This document shows, in pieces, positions 24,994 to 35,914 of a stretch of DNA of 64,000 bases; position 1 is the stretch's first letter; each line of letters starts with the position of its first letter. The stretch comes from Rhodeus uyekii (Eukaryota; Chordata; Actinopteri; Cypriniformes; Acheilognathidae). The position numbers were made by a program, and so were the translations under genes. A model generated the notes under the pieces. That model was not told the origin of the DNA. It searched no databases and worked only from the letters and a program-made list of their open reading frames with translations. The DNA lies in the NCBI GenBank assembly GCA_037043235.1, contig JAWRVZ010000131.1:186001-250000 (forward strand), given 5' to 3'.

Positions 24994-25789
24994 AGGTGTA
25001 CTTTGCTAGTACGGGTTGGATTCCATTTTGCATTCAAAACTGCCTTAATTCTTCAAGCCATAGATTCAAAAAAGTGAAAAATTCCTTTTGTCCAAACTGA
25101 CATGACAGCATCACGCAATTACTGCAGATGTGTCGGCTGCATATCCATGAAGCAAATATCCTGTTCCAGCACATCCCAAAGCTGGTCTATTGGACTGTGG
25201 AGGCAACTTGAGTATATAACATGAATTTATTGTCATGCTGAAATTAGCCATCAAAAGATGGGTACAGTGTGGTCATAAATGAATGGACATGGTCAGCAAC
25301 ACCACATACCACCTGACTGTCGCAGCAGAAAATGAGACTCATCAGACCAGGCAACGTTTTTCCAATATGATATTGTCCAGTTTTGTGAGTCAATGTGAAT
25401 TGTAGCCTCAGTTCATTGTTCTTAGCTAGCCGGAGCGCCACCCGGTGTGGACTTCTACTGCTGTAACCCATCAGCTTCAAAGTTCGACATATTGTGCGTT
25501 TAGAGACGCTGTTCTGCAGACCTCTGCAGGTTATGTGTGAAAATCCCAGTACATCAGCAGTTTCTGAAATACTCAGATCAGCTTGCCTGGCACCATCAAC
25601 CATGCTATGTTTAAAGTCACTTAAATCCTCTTCCTTCCTCATTCCGATGCTTAGTTTGAACTCATCAGAACTTCTTAACCATGTCTACATGCCAAAATGC
25701 ATTAAGTTACTGCCATGTCATTGGCTGATTGGATATTTCATTAACAAGCAGTTTAACAGGTGTTCTAAATAAAGTAACCAGTGAGTGTA
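24994..25789 (-). mobile_element. Tc1-like transposon, internally deleted
   Basis: The right end, read on the minus strand, is TACACTCACTGGTTACTTTA, the inverted end of a widespread fish Tc1 family. The left end keeps GGTGTACTTTGCTAGTACGG. At about 0.8 kb it is shorter than I recall for full-length copies of this family. The missing pieces are inside the transposase and in the left terminal repeat. Confidence 0.85.
25244..25642 (-). pseudogene. Tc1 transposase fragment
   Basis: The 132-residue frame begins MRKEEDLSDFKHSMVDGARQ, matching the N-terminal helix-turn-helix start of Tc1 transposases. It then jumps to SKRTICRTLKLMGYSSRSPH, which belongs to the second DNA-binding half, so part of the bipartite domain is missing. 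A KTGQYHIGKTLPGLMSLIFC stretch follows, where the first catalytic Asp region should be (family WSDES); that Asp is not recognisable. Catalytically dead. Confidence 0.8.
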
Positions 25790-25931
25790 TAATATAATAA
25801 TTTTTTCGATACTGTAGAGGTATTCTGTATATATAGTTACATTATTACTATAATTATCATCATTATTACCATTCAACCATTATTATTACCAATCTCTCCT
25901 GAAATCTTGTTTGACATGATTGATCTTTTTT

Positions 25932-26070
25932 TTTCAGAATAAGAAAGACCTTTATTGCCAGGTCAGTGCAAACGTACAAATGAAGAATTTTTTTGGGTGA
26001 CAGAAGCTTCCACAGCACGAACAGAATGACAGTGACGGGACAGCGATAATACAAATAATAAAAATAGAAC
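25932..26070 (-). repeat. LINE 3'-tail-like repeat
   Basis: The phrase AAAGACCTTTATTGCCAGGT followed by GTGACAGAAGCTTCCACAGC matches the 3' end of a common fish LINE, read on the opposite strand. Only the tail is present. Confidence 0.45.
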
Positions 26071-26939
26071 TAGTAAATTGGTAATAACAATATACAAATA
26101 TTATTTAATAAACTGTTAATAATTCATTTAAAAAATATACAATACACAAAAATAGACAGTAAATGGTAGACGGTAAGTCTCCAGTATTCCTTGGCCATAC
26201 AGCCACACTGCAGTATAATTCTGCAATGATCTGTGACATCAATCATATCAGCCCACAACTCCTGCAATCCCTTCCTGACTCCCGTCCAGTACTTATTGCC
26301 AAGTGAGGAGCCAGTGCATTAGTCCAGGCCCCCACTATTAATTCTCCATGCCAGGTCCACAGGCACTCTTTCAGATTGCCACCACTAAGCCTGCCTTCCA
26401 TCGGCAAAACATTTTGGAGAAAGCGAGTTTGACTTCTTTAGAGAAAATTAATACATATAGAGATAAATATTTAGAACGAGCGAGCGAGAGAGAGAATGAG
26501 AGAGAGAGAGAGCAAAGAGCCAAAATAGTACCATGCTGTATTTGGTGCTAGTTTTAGAGTGACTACTCAAAGCCCTAACTTTGACACAATGAGATCATCT
26601 GAGCTGCCGAGAAGGAATACATTAAACATTCTAGGCCAGCAGCTCTGGGAAAAAACACCAGATCATGGGGCTGCACTACAGTGGGATAACAACATTTTGG
26701 TACTGCTCAGAAGTCCACCATCTTGCTTTTTCTAGACATCTATGGTTCGCTCTTTTATTTAACCAGTTTTGGAGAAATCTGTTTCTCTCTCTGTCTCATT
26801 TTTTCTCAATGGCACTAAGGAGGTATGATTTTAAACCTGCCATTATTGCTCATGGGTACACAATTCTGCAGCCAAGTTTTTTGACCCAATCACCTGAACT
26901 GTGAATGCCTTTTGACTGATTAGAGCTGAAGAAAAATAA
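26071..26939. other. Unassigned DNA with a (GA)n tract
   Basis: A GA-rich microsatellite lies at about 26476-26513; otherwise no gene was recognised. Confidence 0.5.
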
Positions 26940-27268
26940 TGTCATGACAAAACTAATGGATGCAGTCAAACTCAGTTGCAGAAAAGCACACAAAGATGAA
27001 GGAATCAAGTTCAGTAGACGGTATACATAACACTTAACAGTCCTGAATAATTCCAGGCGAAGACAGGCAGGCAAACCTAAACATACACTGACGAGACTGG
27101 ACAAATGTGAACTGAAAACACAGGAACTTAAATACACAGACAAACAAAGTGAATAAGGATGACACAGCTGAATGTGATGACAAATCAAATCAGTAATTAT
27201 AGTAACAAACACAGGCAGGGAAATGGTGTAAATGCAAATCAAAGTCCAGACTAAGTGGTACTGTGACA
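26940..27268 (-). mobile_element. 3' LTR of a minus-strand Gypsy-like element
   Basis: It runs from TGTCATGACAAAAC to ACTGTGACA. To the right, the first internal bases read on the minus strand contain a purine-rich AGGAGAGGG, the expected polypurine tract just before a 3' LTR. So the element reads leftward and this is its 3' LTR. The 5' part of the element is missing, so no target duplication can be tested. Confidence 0.75.
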
Positions 27269-27845
27269 ATACACCCTCTCCTGGAAAGGCATGACCTCAC
27301 AAAACAGTGAGGTGAAGGAACGAAGGTCCTGGAAGCCGCGACAGAACTGCAGCAATGACCTTGCAATATGGAAGCAGGTTACTGGAGGGCTGTGTCGGAG
27401 CTGATTGTCCGAGAAGGTCCAAAGGTCCTGAAAGCCCAGTGGTCACTGCTGGAGTCCAGGGAGGAAGGAGCGGAGGTGGAGGAGTCAGGCTGAGGTAGAA
27501 TAGAGGGATCTGATGCAGCAGGCGGAGCTATGGTATTCCCATGCCCAGAAGAAGCCGGATCACAGTGAGCTCGAGGTGTTGCTGCGCCACTGAGAGGAGG
27601 CTGAGGAGGAACTGAGAGGCTGATGAGAGACTGTGATGGCTAGAGAAGAGACTGACAAGGAACAGAGGAACTGGCAAGAAACGACATGGCTCGAGTAGCT
27701 GCACAGTTTGAGATTTGGAAAAGATATGGGAGAGGGACCAGCAAGTTCAAAACAGAGCATAGACTCTGGCGGGATTAAATTGGGTATGGAATTCTCTTCT
27801 CCAAAATCAAAATAATTGTTTATTGTGGTGGACAGAAACATACTC
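27269..27845 (-). pseudogene. Gypsy-like internal remnant
   Basis: This is GC-rich sequence joined to the LTR. The minus strand keeps a 93-residue frame (27841-27560) rich in Ser, Leu and Pro, with no protease, RT or integrase motif. It resembles the variable proline/serine-rich segment of short non-autonomous fish Gypsy copies. Truncated near 27845. Confidence 0.5.
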
Positions 27846-28994
27846 GCAGTGGTGGGAGTGTGGGCGGGGCTCCATTCTATACCCTTTCACAAACTTAAAA
27901 GTTATTAGGAAAGTTGGGAATGAGTTACGATATTGCATTACTATGTAACTTAACTACTTGCTTTTTTCCCACCTGGACTGGGTCTGCTTTTCTTTTTTTT
28001 GAGAAATAAAGAATTTATTAAAAAAAATAAAGGCCCTTTCATACAAAAGTGCAAATGAAAGGAAATTTGAATTCATGTCTGCAAAATACCGAGTCCGTTT
28101 TGATATGAGTAAATGCATGCTCCTATTTGGACTAGAACTGCAATAAACATCAAGTATGTACAGCAAAACATTTTTTCCATGTATTACCCCCAACATTGAT
28201 ATAAAAAATAAATCCTCTTTGATAAAAAAAATAAGATTCAGTTAGTTACTTTATATAATGAGTAACACAAATATTGCAGTGTTGTACGTATAAAAGACAA
28301 CATTCACATGTAACGTTGTTCATTAATGCTGGAGGTGTGTTGTCAGAGAGAGAAGCCTCAGCCAGCGACAGCCAGTGCAATGATTGTGAGGACACTGTTT
28401 GGCTCATCACCTAAAGACTTCAGACTTTAGCACCATTTGCAAAGCTCACTGTGACTCCTTGGCCATTTTAGCTCTTTATTCCTCTTCAGATGTGCAGTTC
28501 TGTCAGATCGTCAAAATGTCCTTTCACTGACCCCTAACACAGGAAGAAGTCACAATGATTTAAAATATTTCTGCTGGGAGGTCAGTAAATACTTATTGGA
28601 ATCCATCAAAGAAACAAGCCAATTTCAGAAAATAAGTGTTAGTGTCGTTACATGATGTATTGCAGTTAAATCGCGACACTGGGAAGAAATAACAGCGAGT
28701 TCAGCATTTTTTCTTGGCATTGCTCTACATAACAAGGCTCTGCCGTTGTATTGAAGCATGATAGCTTTTAAGAAAATTATGAGGTGCTTGGATTATTTCA
28801 GAATAGCAATTCATCTAATATTAGCAGCAGAGAGATCAGTGCCAGGCTTAATCAGGAGCTCTACCTCCCCTATTCTGTGCCCCTACTTTGCTACTATGTT
28901 CTATTACTCAGCACTTTCAAGAAACAACATTATCATATGCAGTTTAAGTCTTATTCTACTAGAAAAATCTATGCTATTGTAAGTGTTAAAGCTA
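27846..28994. other. Non-coding DNA with a candidate conserved block
   Basis: About 28330-28640 is high-complexity unique sequence. The remainder is AT-rich. No gene was recognised. Confidence 0.4.
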
Positions 28995-29951
28995 TAGTCA
29001 TGGCCAAAATTGTTGGCACCCTTGAATTTTTTCCAGAAAATCAAGTATTGCTCACAGAAAAGTATTGCATTAATACATGTTTTGCTATACAGATGTTTTT
29101 TTGTTTCGTTTTTTTCACAGATGTGTGTGATGGAACGAAAACAAAAGGACGAAAAAAAAGCAAATTTGACAATTTCATTTAAGACTCCAAAAATAGGCTG
29201 GACAAAATTGTTGGCACCCTCAACTTAATATTTGTTTGTCTTTGGAAAAAATAACTGAAATCAATCACTTCCTATAACCATCAAAAAGCTTCTTACACCT
29301 CTCACCCCGAATTTTGGACAACTCTTACTTTTGGGCCACTCTTGCCACTCTTGCTGTTGGGAAAAGGGCGCCTTTTCCCAACAGCAATTTTAAGATCTCT
29401 CCACAGGTGTTAAATGGGACTCATTGCTGGCCACTTCAGAACTCTCCAGCGCTTTATTGCCATCCATTTCTGTTTTGTTTTTTTTAAGTATGTTTGGGGT
29501 CACTGTCCTGCTGTAAGACCCACGATCTCGGACACAAACCCAGCTTTTTGACACTGGGCCCTACATTGCGACCCAAAATCCTTTAGTAATCCTCAGATTT
29601 CATGATGCCTTGCACACAGTCAAGGCATCTAGTTCCAGAGGCAGCAAAACAACCCCAACACATCTTTGAACCTCTACCATATTTGACTGTAGGTACTGTG
29701 TTCTTTTCTTTATAGGCCTCATTCCGTTTTCGGTAAACAGTAGAGTGACGTGCTTTACCAAAACGTGCTTTACCATTTAATTTCATTCAAATGTCGACAG
29801 ATAGTTTGCGCTGACACTGATACACCCTGAGCCTGCAGGATAGCTTGAATCTCTTTGGAACTTGGTTGGGGCTGCTTGTCCACCATCCGGACTATCCTGC
29901 ATTGCAACCTTAAATTAATTTTACTCTTTTGTCCACATCCAGGGAGATTAG

Positions 29952-30286
29952 TGTCAGAGCCATGTCATGTCTCATGTGATCCTTGGTGTTTCAGTCTCGT
30001 TTGCCATTCCCATTGTTACTAGTGTCAGGTGTGTCTAATTATTCCTATGTGTATTTAAGCCCGCATGTAATGTCTTGTCCTTGTTGATTGTTACCGATCC
30101 CTTGTCCGTGTATGTCTCTCCATGTTTCCGAGTTCTCCCAGTCATTCCGAGTTTCTGTTTATTTATGAACCAATGTGCCATTTCAGTTTGAATTAAAAAT
30201 GTTTTTCATTTTCGTTATATTAAAGAGTTTTATGTTGATCCCTTGTTACCTCGTCTTCATCACTTCCACTCACCGCACCCGTTACA
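29952..30286 (+). mobile_element. Solo LTR in Tc1, ATTAG duplication
   Basis: It runs from TGTCAGAGCCATG to CCCGTTACA. It is flanked by the exact 5-bp repeat ATTAG (29947-29951 and 30287-30291). It contains a TATTTAAGCCC promoter-like box near 30052 and a TATTAAAG polyadenylation-like site. The Tc1 reading frame resumes directly after the second ATTAG, which shows it inserted after the Tc1. Confidence 0.9.
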
Positions 30287-30359
30287 ATTAGCTACAGTGC
30301 CATGGGTTGCAAACTTCCTGATAATATTGCGCATTGTGGAGAAAGGACCATCTAGATCT

Positions 30360-30681
30360 TGTCAGGGTTTTGCAGAGAGAGGACCCAAACGCAGAATGAT
30401 AAGTGATGGGGTTTTATTGCACGACTGAAGACAAGGCACAATAGGGGTAGTGAGGTGTGAGAGTTCAACAAGCAGGGCAGGGTTAACGACAGAGCACATG
30501 AGGGACAGGTGAACACATTCAAGCAAAGGAGGATTAGACAAGGGGGCGTGGTAACTGGAAATGAGGAGGTGGGACAAGAGGACCACATGGCAAACATGAA
30601 CAAAGACAAAGTCATGTGCTCAAGCACAAAACAAACAGGCAAACATTAAACAAAGACAAAACAGACAAGATAGTCAGGGCA
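30360..30681 (-). mobile_element. Second LTR in the same Tc1
   Basis: It starts TGTCAGGGTTTTGC; on the minus strand an AATAAAACCCC signal lies near 30412. It interrupts the transposase coding between the SIS and DLDGPF parts of the helix-turn-helix region. The right end (TAGTCAGGGCA) is degraded and the left flank GATCT is not repeated there, so the 3' limit is approximate. It is a different family from the LTR at 29952. Confidence 0.7.
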
Positions 30682-31121
30682 GGAGATGGACTAATAACCT
30701 TCAGATTGTTGATATTGTTTCACAATTTTGGTTCTCAAGTCCTCAAAACAATTATCTTCTCCTCTTTCTGTTGTCCAAGCTTAGTGTGGCACAAACAGGC
30801 ACACAATGCAAAGACTAGTCCTAGTAAAACTCTCTTTTTGACATGCTTTCAGATGTGATTTTTATATTGCTCACACCTGTTACTTGCACCAGGTGAATTT
30901 AAAGGTGCATCACATGCTTGAAACAATCTTATTTCGCCACAATTTTGAAAGGGTGCTAACATTTTTGTGCTTTTTTCCTTAAATGTTTTGGTTTTATTCC
31001 AATACACACAAAGGCAATAAACGTGTATAGCAAAACATGCGGTAATGCAATACTTTTCTGTGAGCAATACTTGATTTTCTGGAAAAGTTTCAGGGGTGCC
31101 AACAAATGTGGCCATGGCTGC

Positions 31122-31394
31122 ATTACTGCTAAAATGTATGGTGCCTAAAATGTATTTAAAATATACAGAATATGCAATATTTTTCATTTATATTTATTTA
31201 AAGAACATTTTCTGACATATAACCTCTATAATAGGAACGTTACAGCATCTTTGTTACAGATGCAATAATATAGTTAATTGTGGTCCAATTTATTATTGGA
31301 TGCAGTGGTTTATCTCATCATCGAGTTAACTGGCCCTCTTTGACAATACTATTTGGTTTGTTAATTTCATATCAAGTCAAGTCACCTTATAGCA
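31122..31394. repeat. AT-rich DNA with a TCAAGTCAAGTCACCTTA fragment
   Basis: Unassigned sequence; the last ~20 bases (31373-31391) match the terminus of the dispersed repeat at 62866. Confidence 0.4.
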
Positions 31395-31950
31395 ATTTTT
31401 GGGAGACGGGTGACGTCACAATGAGGAAACCATAAAGCATACTTAGAACAAACAGCAAACTAGCTTCTGAAAGGCTGAAGCAAGTGGATCATACGGATGC
31501 AGGGAGCACGGACGTTTGACGGAGTATCTCGTTCCCTCTTTCAAGGGAACTTGAGCTGTGTCAATCCGCTGTGGAAACCCTATACCCACACCACAGAACT
31601 AGCTAATGCATGTGCGTGTGAAATCATTGAGCATACTAGGATGAAGCCCTCTAGACCCAAGAATAGAGCCCAAATCTAAATTATAGAACTTCACAAAAGT
31701 GTGAGAAAAAACCATGAAAAAAAACCCACCATGGAGGAAATGAGAAACCAGCGGATTTCTCCCTAAAGGAGCCCACAAAAGAATATGGTAAGCAACTATG
31801 GCTGCCACATACACCTTCCAGGTGGAGGGGGATAACCCTGTGGAGAGGGCAGTTAACAGGGCAGTTAACTGGGTCAAGCTGGCACTCACTGCACCACAAA
31901 GTGAATACTCTCCACTTCAAGGCACATAGTTTCTCATGGAAGGAGCTTTG
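31395..31950 (-). mobile_element. DIRS1-like 3' end with terminal repeat
   Basis: The GTTCCCTCTTTCAAGGGAAC and TTGAGCTGTGTCAATCCGCT phrases (31530-31570) mark the DIRS terminal repeat. To the right, on the minus strand, is part of the recombinase gene. The promoter-like block at 31410-31470 matches the one at 35500-35560. Confidence 0.7.
31599..31920 (-). pseudogene. DIRS tyrosine recombinase remnant, centre deleted
   Basis: The minus frame 31889-31599 begins with the N-terminal recombinase-like stretch GLSPSTWKVYVAAIVAYH and PLGRNPLVSHFLHGG, typical of fish DIRS. It then jumps directly to HTFVKFYNLDLGS, the C-terminal segment that in the family carries the nucleophilic tyrosine (FARFYNL). 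The catalytic Arg and HxxR region between them is missing. A 15-bp unit (GGGCAGTTAAC) is tandemly duplicated near 31847-31868. Inactive. Confidence 0.75.
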
Positions 31951-31959
31951 GAGTGTAGT

Positions 31960-32590
31960 ATGGTCTCAAAAACCTTAGTCTTGTTCAGCTTTGCCTCATT
32001 GTTGAATCTTCCCTTTTGTATTTAATCCCTCTGTTTCCTTCTGTCTTGGTCTGTCCTTGTTAGTTTTTTGCCTTCACCCTGCTTGCTGGAAATAAATCTT
32101 GTTGAAGTGACTTACCTTCATTGTTGTACATTCATTCCTGCACCAAACCGTGATCGAAGAACGGACCATGCTTAAATGGATGACGCAGTAAAAATTATTG
32201 CCCTTGCCCGAAAGACCTAAGATTTTAAATCATGTGTAGAGAAATTCTGAAGTTCCAAAGATGTTCGGGGTGAACTAGACCCCATGAGACTTAACTGGAG
32301 AGATGCTGTTAATGAGTGTCTGGAGAGCATCTAACCTGATCCAAATAGCTGCCACGGTCAGATCTCCGGCGATCTCCGTTTTCCAGTCATTTCCGGCGAT
32401 CCTCATTCTCCAACGGTCTCCAACGATCCCCAAGCGCTCGCAATGAGTTGGGTTGCACACACAACCACTCCACAGAACTGTCTAGTCTCTCCTGAGCACC
32501 CTGTAGTCCCTGAGCCTTATCTTGAGTGCCTTCCAGTGCTCGAGCAATCACCTGAGTGCCAGTCTTAATAACCAGGAGAAACACCCCAGC
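31960..32590 (+). mobile_element. Gypsy-like LTR end plus gag-like remnant
   Basis: About 31960-32150 matches the 3' half of the LTRs at 58.2 and 62.4 kb: CTGGAAATAAATC signal and the CATTCCTGCACCAAACCG end. Downstream, about 32340-32590 is decayed coding sequence containing repeated GAGTGCC/CCTGAGCC codons like the decapeptide repeat at 58971. A partial copy of the same element family. Confidence 0.6.
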
Positions 32591-32594
32591 TCTC

Positions 32595-33020
32595 CCCCCA
32601 CTCACCATCATGAATAATACTGTGGCAACAGTGGAATTAGTCAGATTCCTGAGCACCACCATCTCTCAGGACCTAAAACGGAACAATCACATAGGCTCCA
32701 TTGTGAAAAAGGCCCAAATTACTTCCTTCGCCAACTGAGGAAGTTCAACCTGTTACAAGAACTACTTCTGAAGTTCTACTCTGCAGGCAAAGACTCTCTC
32801 CTCAGCCACCACATCAGATAGACTGCAGATAGTTGGGACTGCTTTGAGAATCATTGGTACACCCTTTCCCACTCTTCAAGAACTGTACTCATTCAGAATG
32901 GGCAATATCACTCTGGTAAGTGAACTGTTGCTATTTGGTCAGCACTACAAAGCACTGAGCACCAGAACAGCCAGGAACAAGAAATTTTTCTTTCTTCAGG
33001 CGATCTAAAATCCATGGAAT
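32595..33020 (+). pseudogene. LINE (L2/CR1-like) ORF2 3' end
   Basis: The plus strand reads TVELVRFLSTTISQDLKRNN, HIGSIVKKAQ, then in another frame LRKFNLLQELLLKFYSA, and near the end ARTARNKKFFF. This is the order seen at the C-terminus of fish L2-type non-LTR reverse transcriptases, downstream of the catalytic domain. At least two frame breaks and an internal deletion are present. 5'-truncated, as usual for LINEs. Confidence 0.7.
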
Positions 33021-33191
33021 ACTGCTGTATTTTTCATACGACATGAAAATAGCATTACCAATGTAACTGCACATCTTTCTTTAATAAGCGTCACACAATC
33101 TGTCATAACATAAAATCCCACTCCCAAAAAAACTAAAAAAAGCATGCCGGACATACCACATTTTTCTCATTTGCTGTGTTACAGAAAAAAT

Positions 33192-33193
<2 letters not shown>

Positions 33194-33224
<31 letters not shown>
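33194..33224. repeat. Poly(T) run
   Basis: 31 consecutive T residues. It could be the tail of a minus-strand retroposon, but no adjoining body was recognised. Confidence 0.9.
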
Positions 33225-33226
<2 letters not shown>

Positions 33227-34132
33227 CAGAACAGTTATTGCCAACATAATGAATTATATACACATTTTCGTCATTTCAATCAAGAAGGTCTGTCTCCCTA
33301 AGACCTGTGATAAATCCTGGTAATAGGATACAGCATGAATGAAAATATGATTAGAATAGCTGGGAGAAGAGATCCCTTTAATAACATATTAACTTGTCAC
33401 TCGTACCAACAAATGATGTCTGCTCATGTTCTCCTCTTCCGTGGCTGCAGCAGAATGCATGTGGCATTAGTGCATCAGCGACTAAATAGGACACTACAAA
33501 ATGCTCCTTCCTCATCCGTCTCTTTCAGAAGGAGCAGTGAGTCCTTAGGTCTATGTATGTATATCATCAAATAAGAAGCCTATTTTAGGAATATTCACTG
33601 GAGAACCTAAAAATGTCTTAAATCCTTCCAATGAAAAGGTCATTTGTTGATGATGGACTGTAAAGAGACATTTTAAATAACTGTCCTTTTGAATGGGTTT
33701 CCCTTCAATCGTTGATTCAAGCAAGTCATAAGTGAACAGAGCCACAAAAATATATTGGGAATTGTTGAGTTGTATCTGTAATGCATGAAATAATGCATAC
33801 AGATACAATAATGCTCTTTGCATAAAAAATGGCTTTAACAAAGATGCTCATGAAGGACTGGCAAGACTCATATAGCCCCTGATGTCTGAACGAAAATTTC
33901 CATTTGGTTTACAAGCAGGCCATATAGAGAGAAGGTCAGAGAGCTGGGGCTTGGATGCTGATAGATGTTTCCCTTTCATAGTGCTACAAAATGTACATAT
34001 GCTGTGATATGTAAATATCAGTTATCAACTGAGAAATGTGTGAACTTGTACATAAGATATGGTATGGTCACTTCTTTAAAATATATAGTGGATCTTATGC
34101 AATTAACATAAATAATCCCTACAATGCAGCAT

Positions 34133-34152
34133 GACACACACACACACATACA

Positions 34153-34183
<31 letters not shown>
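34133..34183. repeat. (CA)n-(GT)n mirror-complement microsatellite
   Basis: A CA tract switches to a GT tract at about 34155, so the two halves are complementary and can fold back on each other. A perfect 15-bp inverted pair follows at 34196-34210 and 34256-34270. Confidence 0.9.
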
Positions 34184-34186
<3 letters not shown>

Positions 34187-35129
34187 GCTACATAAAACTA
34201 TCCATTTTATGAATAAAGAGATGAGACTGAGACACACACATACATATATATATCAATAAAATGGATAGTTCTGGATCTAAAATCTGATTGGATGAGCAAT
34301 GTTCAAAGTCCTTGTAAATCACAGTTTCAAATCTGTGTTTAGTAATTTTTTTAACTTTGTTTTAGCATCAGAAGTAATGGGAATATAATAAATGACCTCT
34401 GGTTAGACTGCATCAGTGAAACTTCAGTGTAATAAAATGTACAAAATAAATCAGACTAATGCCATGGCTGTGGGGGAGATAGTGCTGTGTGAAAGTATTG
34501 AACTCTACATCATTGGTTTCGGCCCTGTTATTCACTCCTGATTGATCTCAGAGTATTGGATGCGACTTTTAATCAGATTATGTCAGCAGACAAAGGACTC
34601 ATTTTACGCACATCGAGTGCTGATGAAAGTGCTGAATGCAGGTTTACTTTAAGTAAATGTTGAGTTTGTCACAAAAAAAAACTTGAAATGTTGTTCAGTA
34701 GAAAAGAAATTATAGGCTGTTTTTTAAAATAATTTGCAAAAGTGTCTATGCTGTGCATTTTACTGTGTAAATACAAAACACATGTAATGGTAGGGAGCCC
34801 ATCAATATAATCTCCCAGTATATACAGATGAAAATGAACAATGTAAAGTATTACCAGACCAAGAGTAATTATGATCTTGAGCACCTATAACCACTAAGTG
34901 TTTTATATTGTACATATCTAAAGTACATAAGGAGGAGTGCGTGTACATTTAGATTATCACTAAGGGGCCGAGCCAGTGGCCCAGCCACTTAGCGGTGGTA
35001 CAGCAATTGTGTTTATGGTTCTCCTTCAGGGAAAAATAGTTAGATAATGTTCAATAATAATAGATAGATGTTCCTCGATGTCACGTTCATAAGATGTATA
35101 TACGCACCTTGCGTGAGCCTCCTGATCCC

Positions 35130-35404
35130 CCTGTCAATCACTGCTGTTCCCTGTGACCCATCCAGTGAGATTTGGATAATGCTGTGAAAGTATACCCCAA
35201 GAGGGGAACGCTACGGAGGCCACAACCCACCCGCAGGGGTCCATAGCACATGTGGACTGCAATCTGGGCAGAGCTGCATTTGAAAGGTCTCTGTAATAGA
35301 GCCAGCCAAGTAAGGGTGGAGACAATACCATGCAAAGACGGCAGAGTTCTTCCAGGAAAAGACACAAGCTCGCCAAGAGTTGAACAATACCATGGAAAAA
35401 TACA
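35130..35404 (-). mobile_element. DIRS1-like 3' tail
   Basis: Minus-strand sequence reads as a decayed coding tail with tryptophan/tyrosine-rich frames (TLPSLHGIVSTLTWLAL). It runs up to the terminal phrase at 35410-35445. The tail abuts a plus-oriented DIRS 5' end. Confidence 0.5.
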
Positions 35405-35640
35405 CATATGGGGTTCCCTTTCAGGGAACTCGAGCTGCGTCAAAGCTCATCTGTGCAACCAATGAGAGACGAACGCGTGTGAATGCGTCACCGCCGGCAC
35501 GTGCCGGTGACTTCATGAGGAAGAGCATAAAGCGCGTCCGAAACCCGGAAGCGCCAGCTCTGAATGTCTTCAGCGTGCTGTGTCTGTGTGAGAGTGATTT
35601 TGAGACTAAGATAGTTTAAAAATCAGGAATATTGAGTGTG
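35405..35640 (+). promoter_or_regulatory. DIRS1-like 5' terminal repeat and leader
   Basis: It contains GGTTCCCTTTCAGGGAACTC and GAGCTGCGTCAAAGC, then a GC-rich leader (GTCCGAAACCCGGAAGCGCC) leading into the gag start codon at 35645. The same leader order is seen at 20.9 and 42.1 kb, so it is likely the element's own promoter/leader. Inference from position only. Confidence 0.55.
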
Positions 35641-35644
35641 AAGA

Positions 35645-35911
35645 ATGGCGAATGAACAGAATTTCATACCATGTGTTTATCCTTGTCCGAGGTTTATAAC
35701 GGACAAGGATACACATGTTATGTGTGTTATCTGTTTGGGAGTGGAGCATGCGCGGTCAGCGCTTGAGAACGCCGGCTGTAAGGACTGCGAGAGGTTCTCT
35801 TTGCATGCTCTCCGCTCCCGCCTGGCGGTCTGTAACGAGGCCGCTCAGGCTAGTGTTCCCCGCGGTTCGGGACCTACAGCAGCCGAGGCTTTGTGGCGCT
35901 CTCAGTCCTAG
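35645..35911 (+). pseudogene. DIRS gag N-terminal fragment
   Basis: 88 residues starting MANEQNFIPC. It contains ITDKDTHVMCVICLGVEHAR followed by CKDCERFSLHALRSRLAVC and PRGSGPTAAEA, the conserved start of fish DIRS gag proteins. Cys/His spacing (C..C...H..C..C) suggests a zinc-binding module. The frame stops at 35909-35911, where the sequence switches to a minus-strand DIRS piece, so gag is truncated to its first ~90 residues. Confidence 0.8.
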
Positions 35912-35914
35912 GGA

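Larger units (their letters stand above)
29330..30860 (-). pseudogene. Tc1 transposase pseudogene, split by LTRs
   Basis: Read leftward, the pieces are a helix-turn-helix part around 30730-30660 (RTKIVKQYQQSEGY), then after the first LTR the motif GPFSTMRNIIRKFATHGTV (about 30350-30292), then after the second LTR a GxGxKSKIN GRPR-like stretch and PSSKEIQAILQAQGV (29946-29815). The 29786-29583 frame holds NTVPTVKYGRGSKMCWGCF, the block before the second catalytic Asp. Frames are broken in several places and the final Asp/Glu region is poorly preserved. Non-functional. Confidence 0.8.
28996..31120 (-). mobile_element. Tc1-like transposon interrupted by two LTRs
   Basis: Both ends carry a long inverted repeat of about 100 bp: CATGGCCAAAATTGTTGGCA and then CAGAAAATCAAGTATTGCTC at the left, with the inverse at 31025-31117. 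The body is a fish Tc1 of the 'tggcacccttga' family with its transposase on the minus strand. Removing the insertions at 29952-30286 and 30360-30681 leaves about 1.46 kb, close to a standard Tc1. A TA lies at the left end; the right-hand TA is not clear. Confidence 0.88.
33021..35129. other. AT-rich non-coding DNA with simple repeats
   Basis: Holds a poly(T) run and a CA/GT repeat (listed separately). No gene was recognised. Short frames at 33841-33551 and elsewhere lack known motifs. Confidence 0.45.

Noticed and set aside
26850..27269. 139-residue minus-strand frame
   Set aside because: Mostly the reverse of an LTR; apparent hydrophobicity comes from LTR composition.
34970..35045. tRNA-like or SINE A/B-box sequence
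   Set aside because: A GCC-rich stretch looked suggestive, but no B box (GGTTCGAATCC) at the right distance and no cloverleaf could be drawn.
35138..35443. 101-residue minus-strand frame
   Set aside because: Belongs to the decayed DIRS tail; no independent gene evidence.
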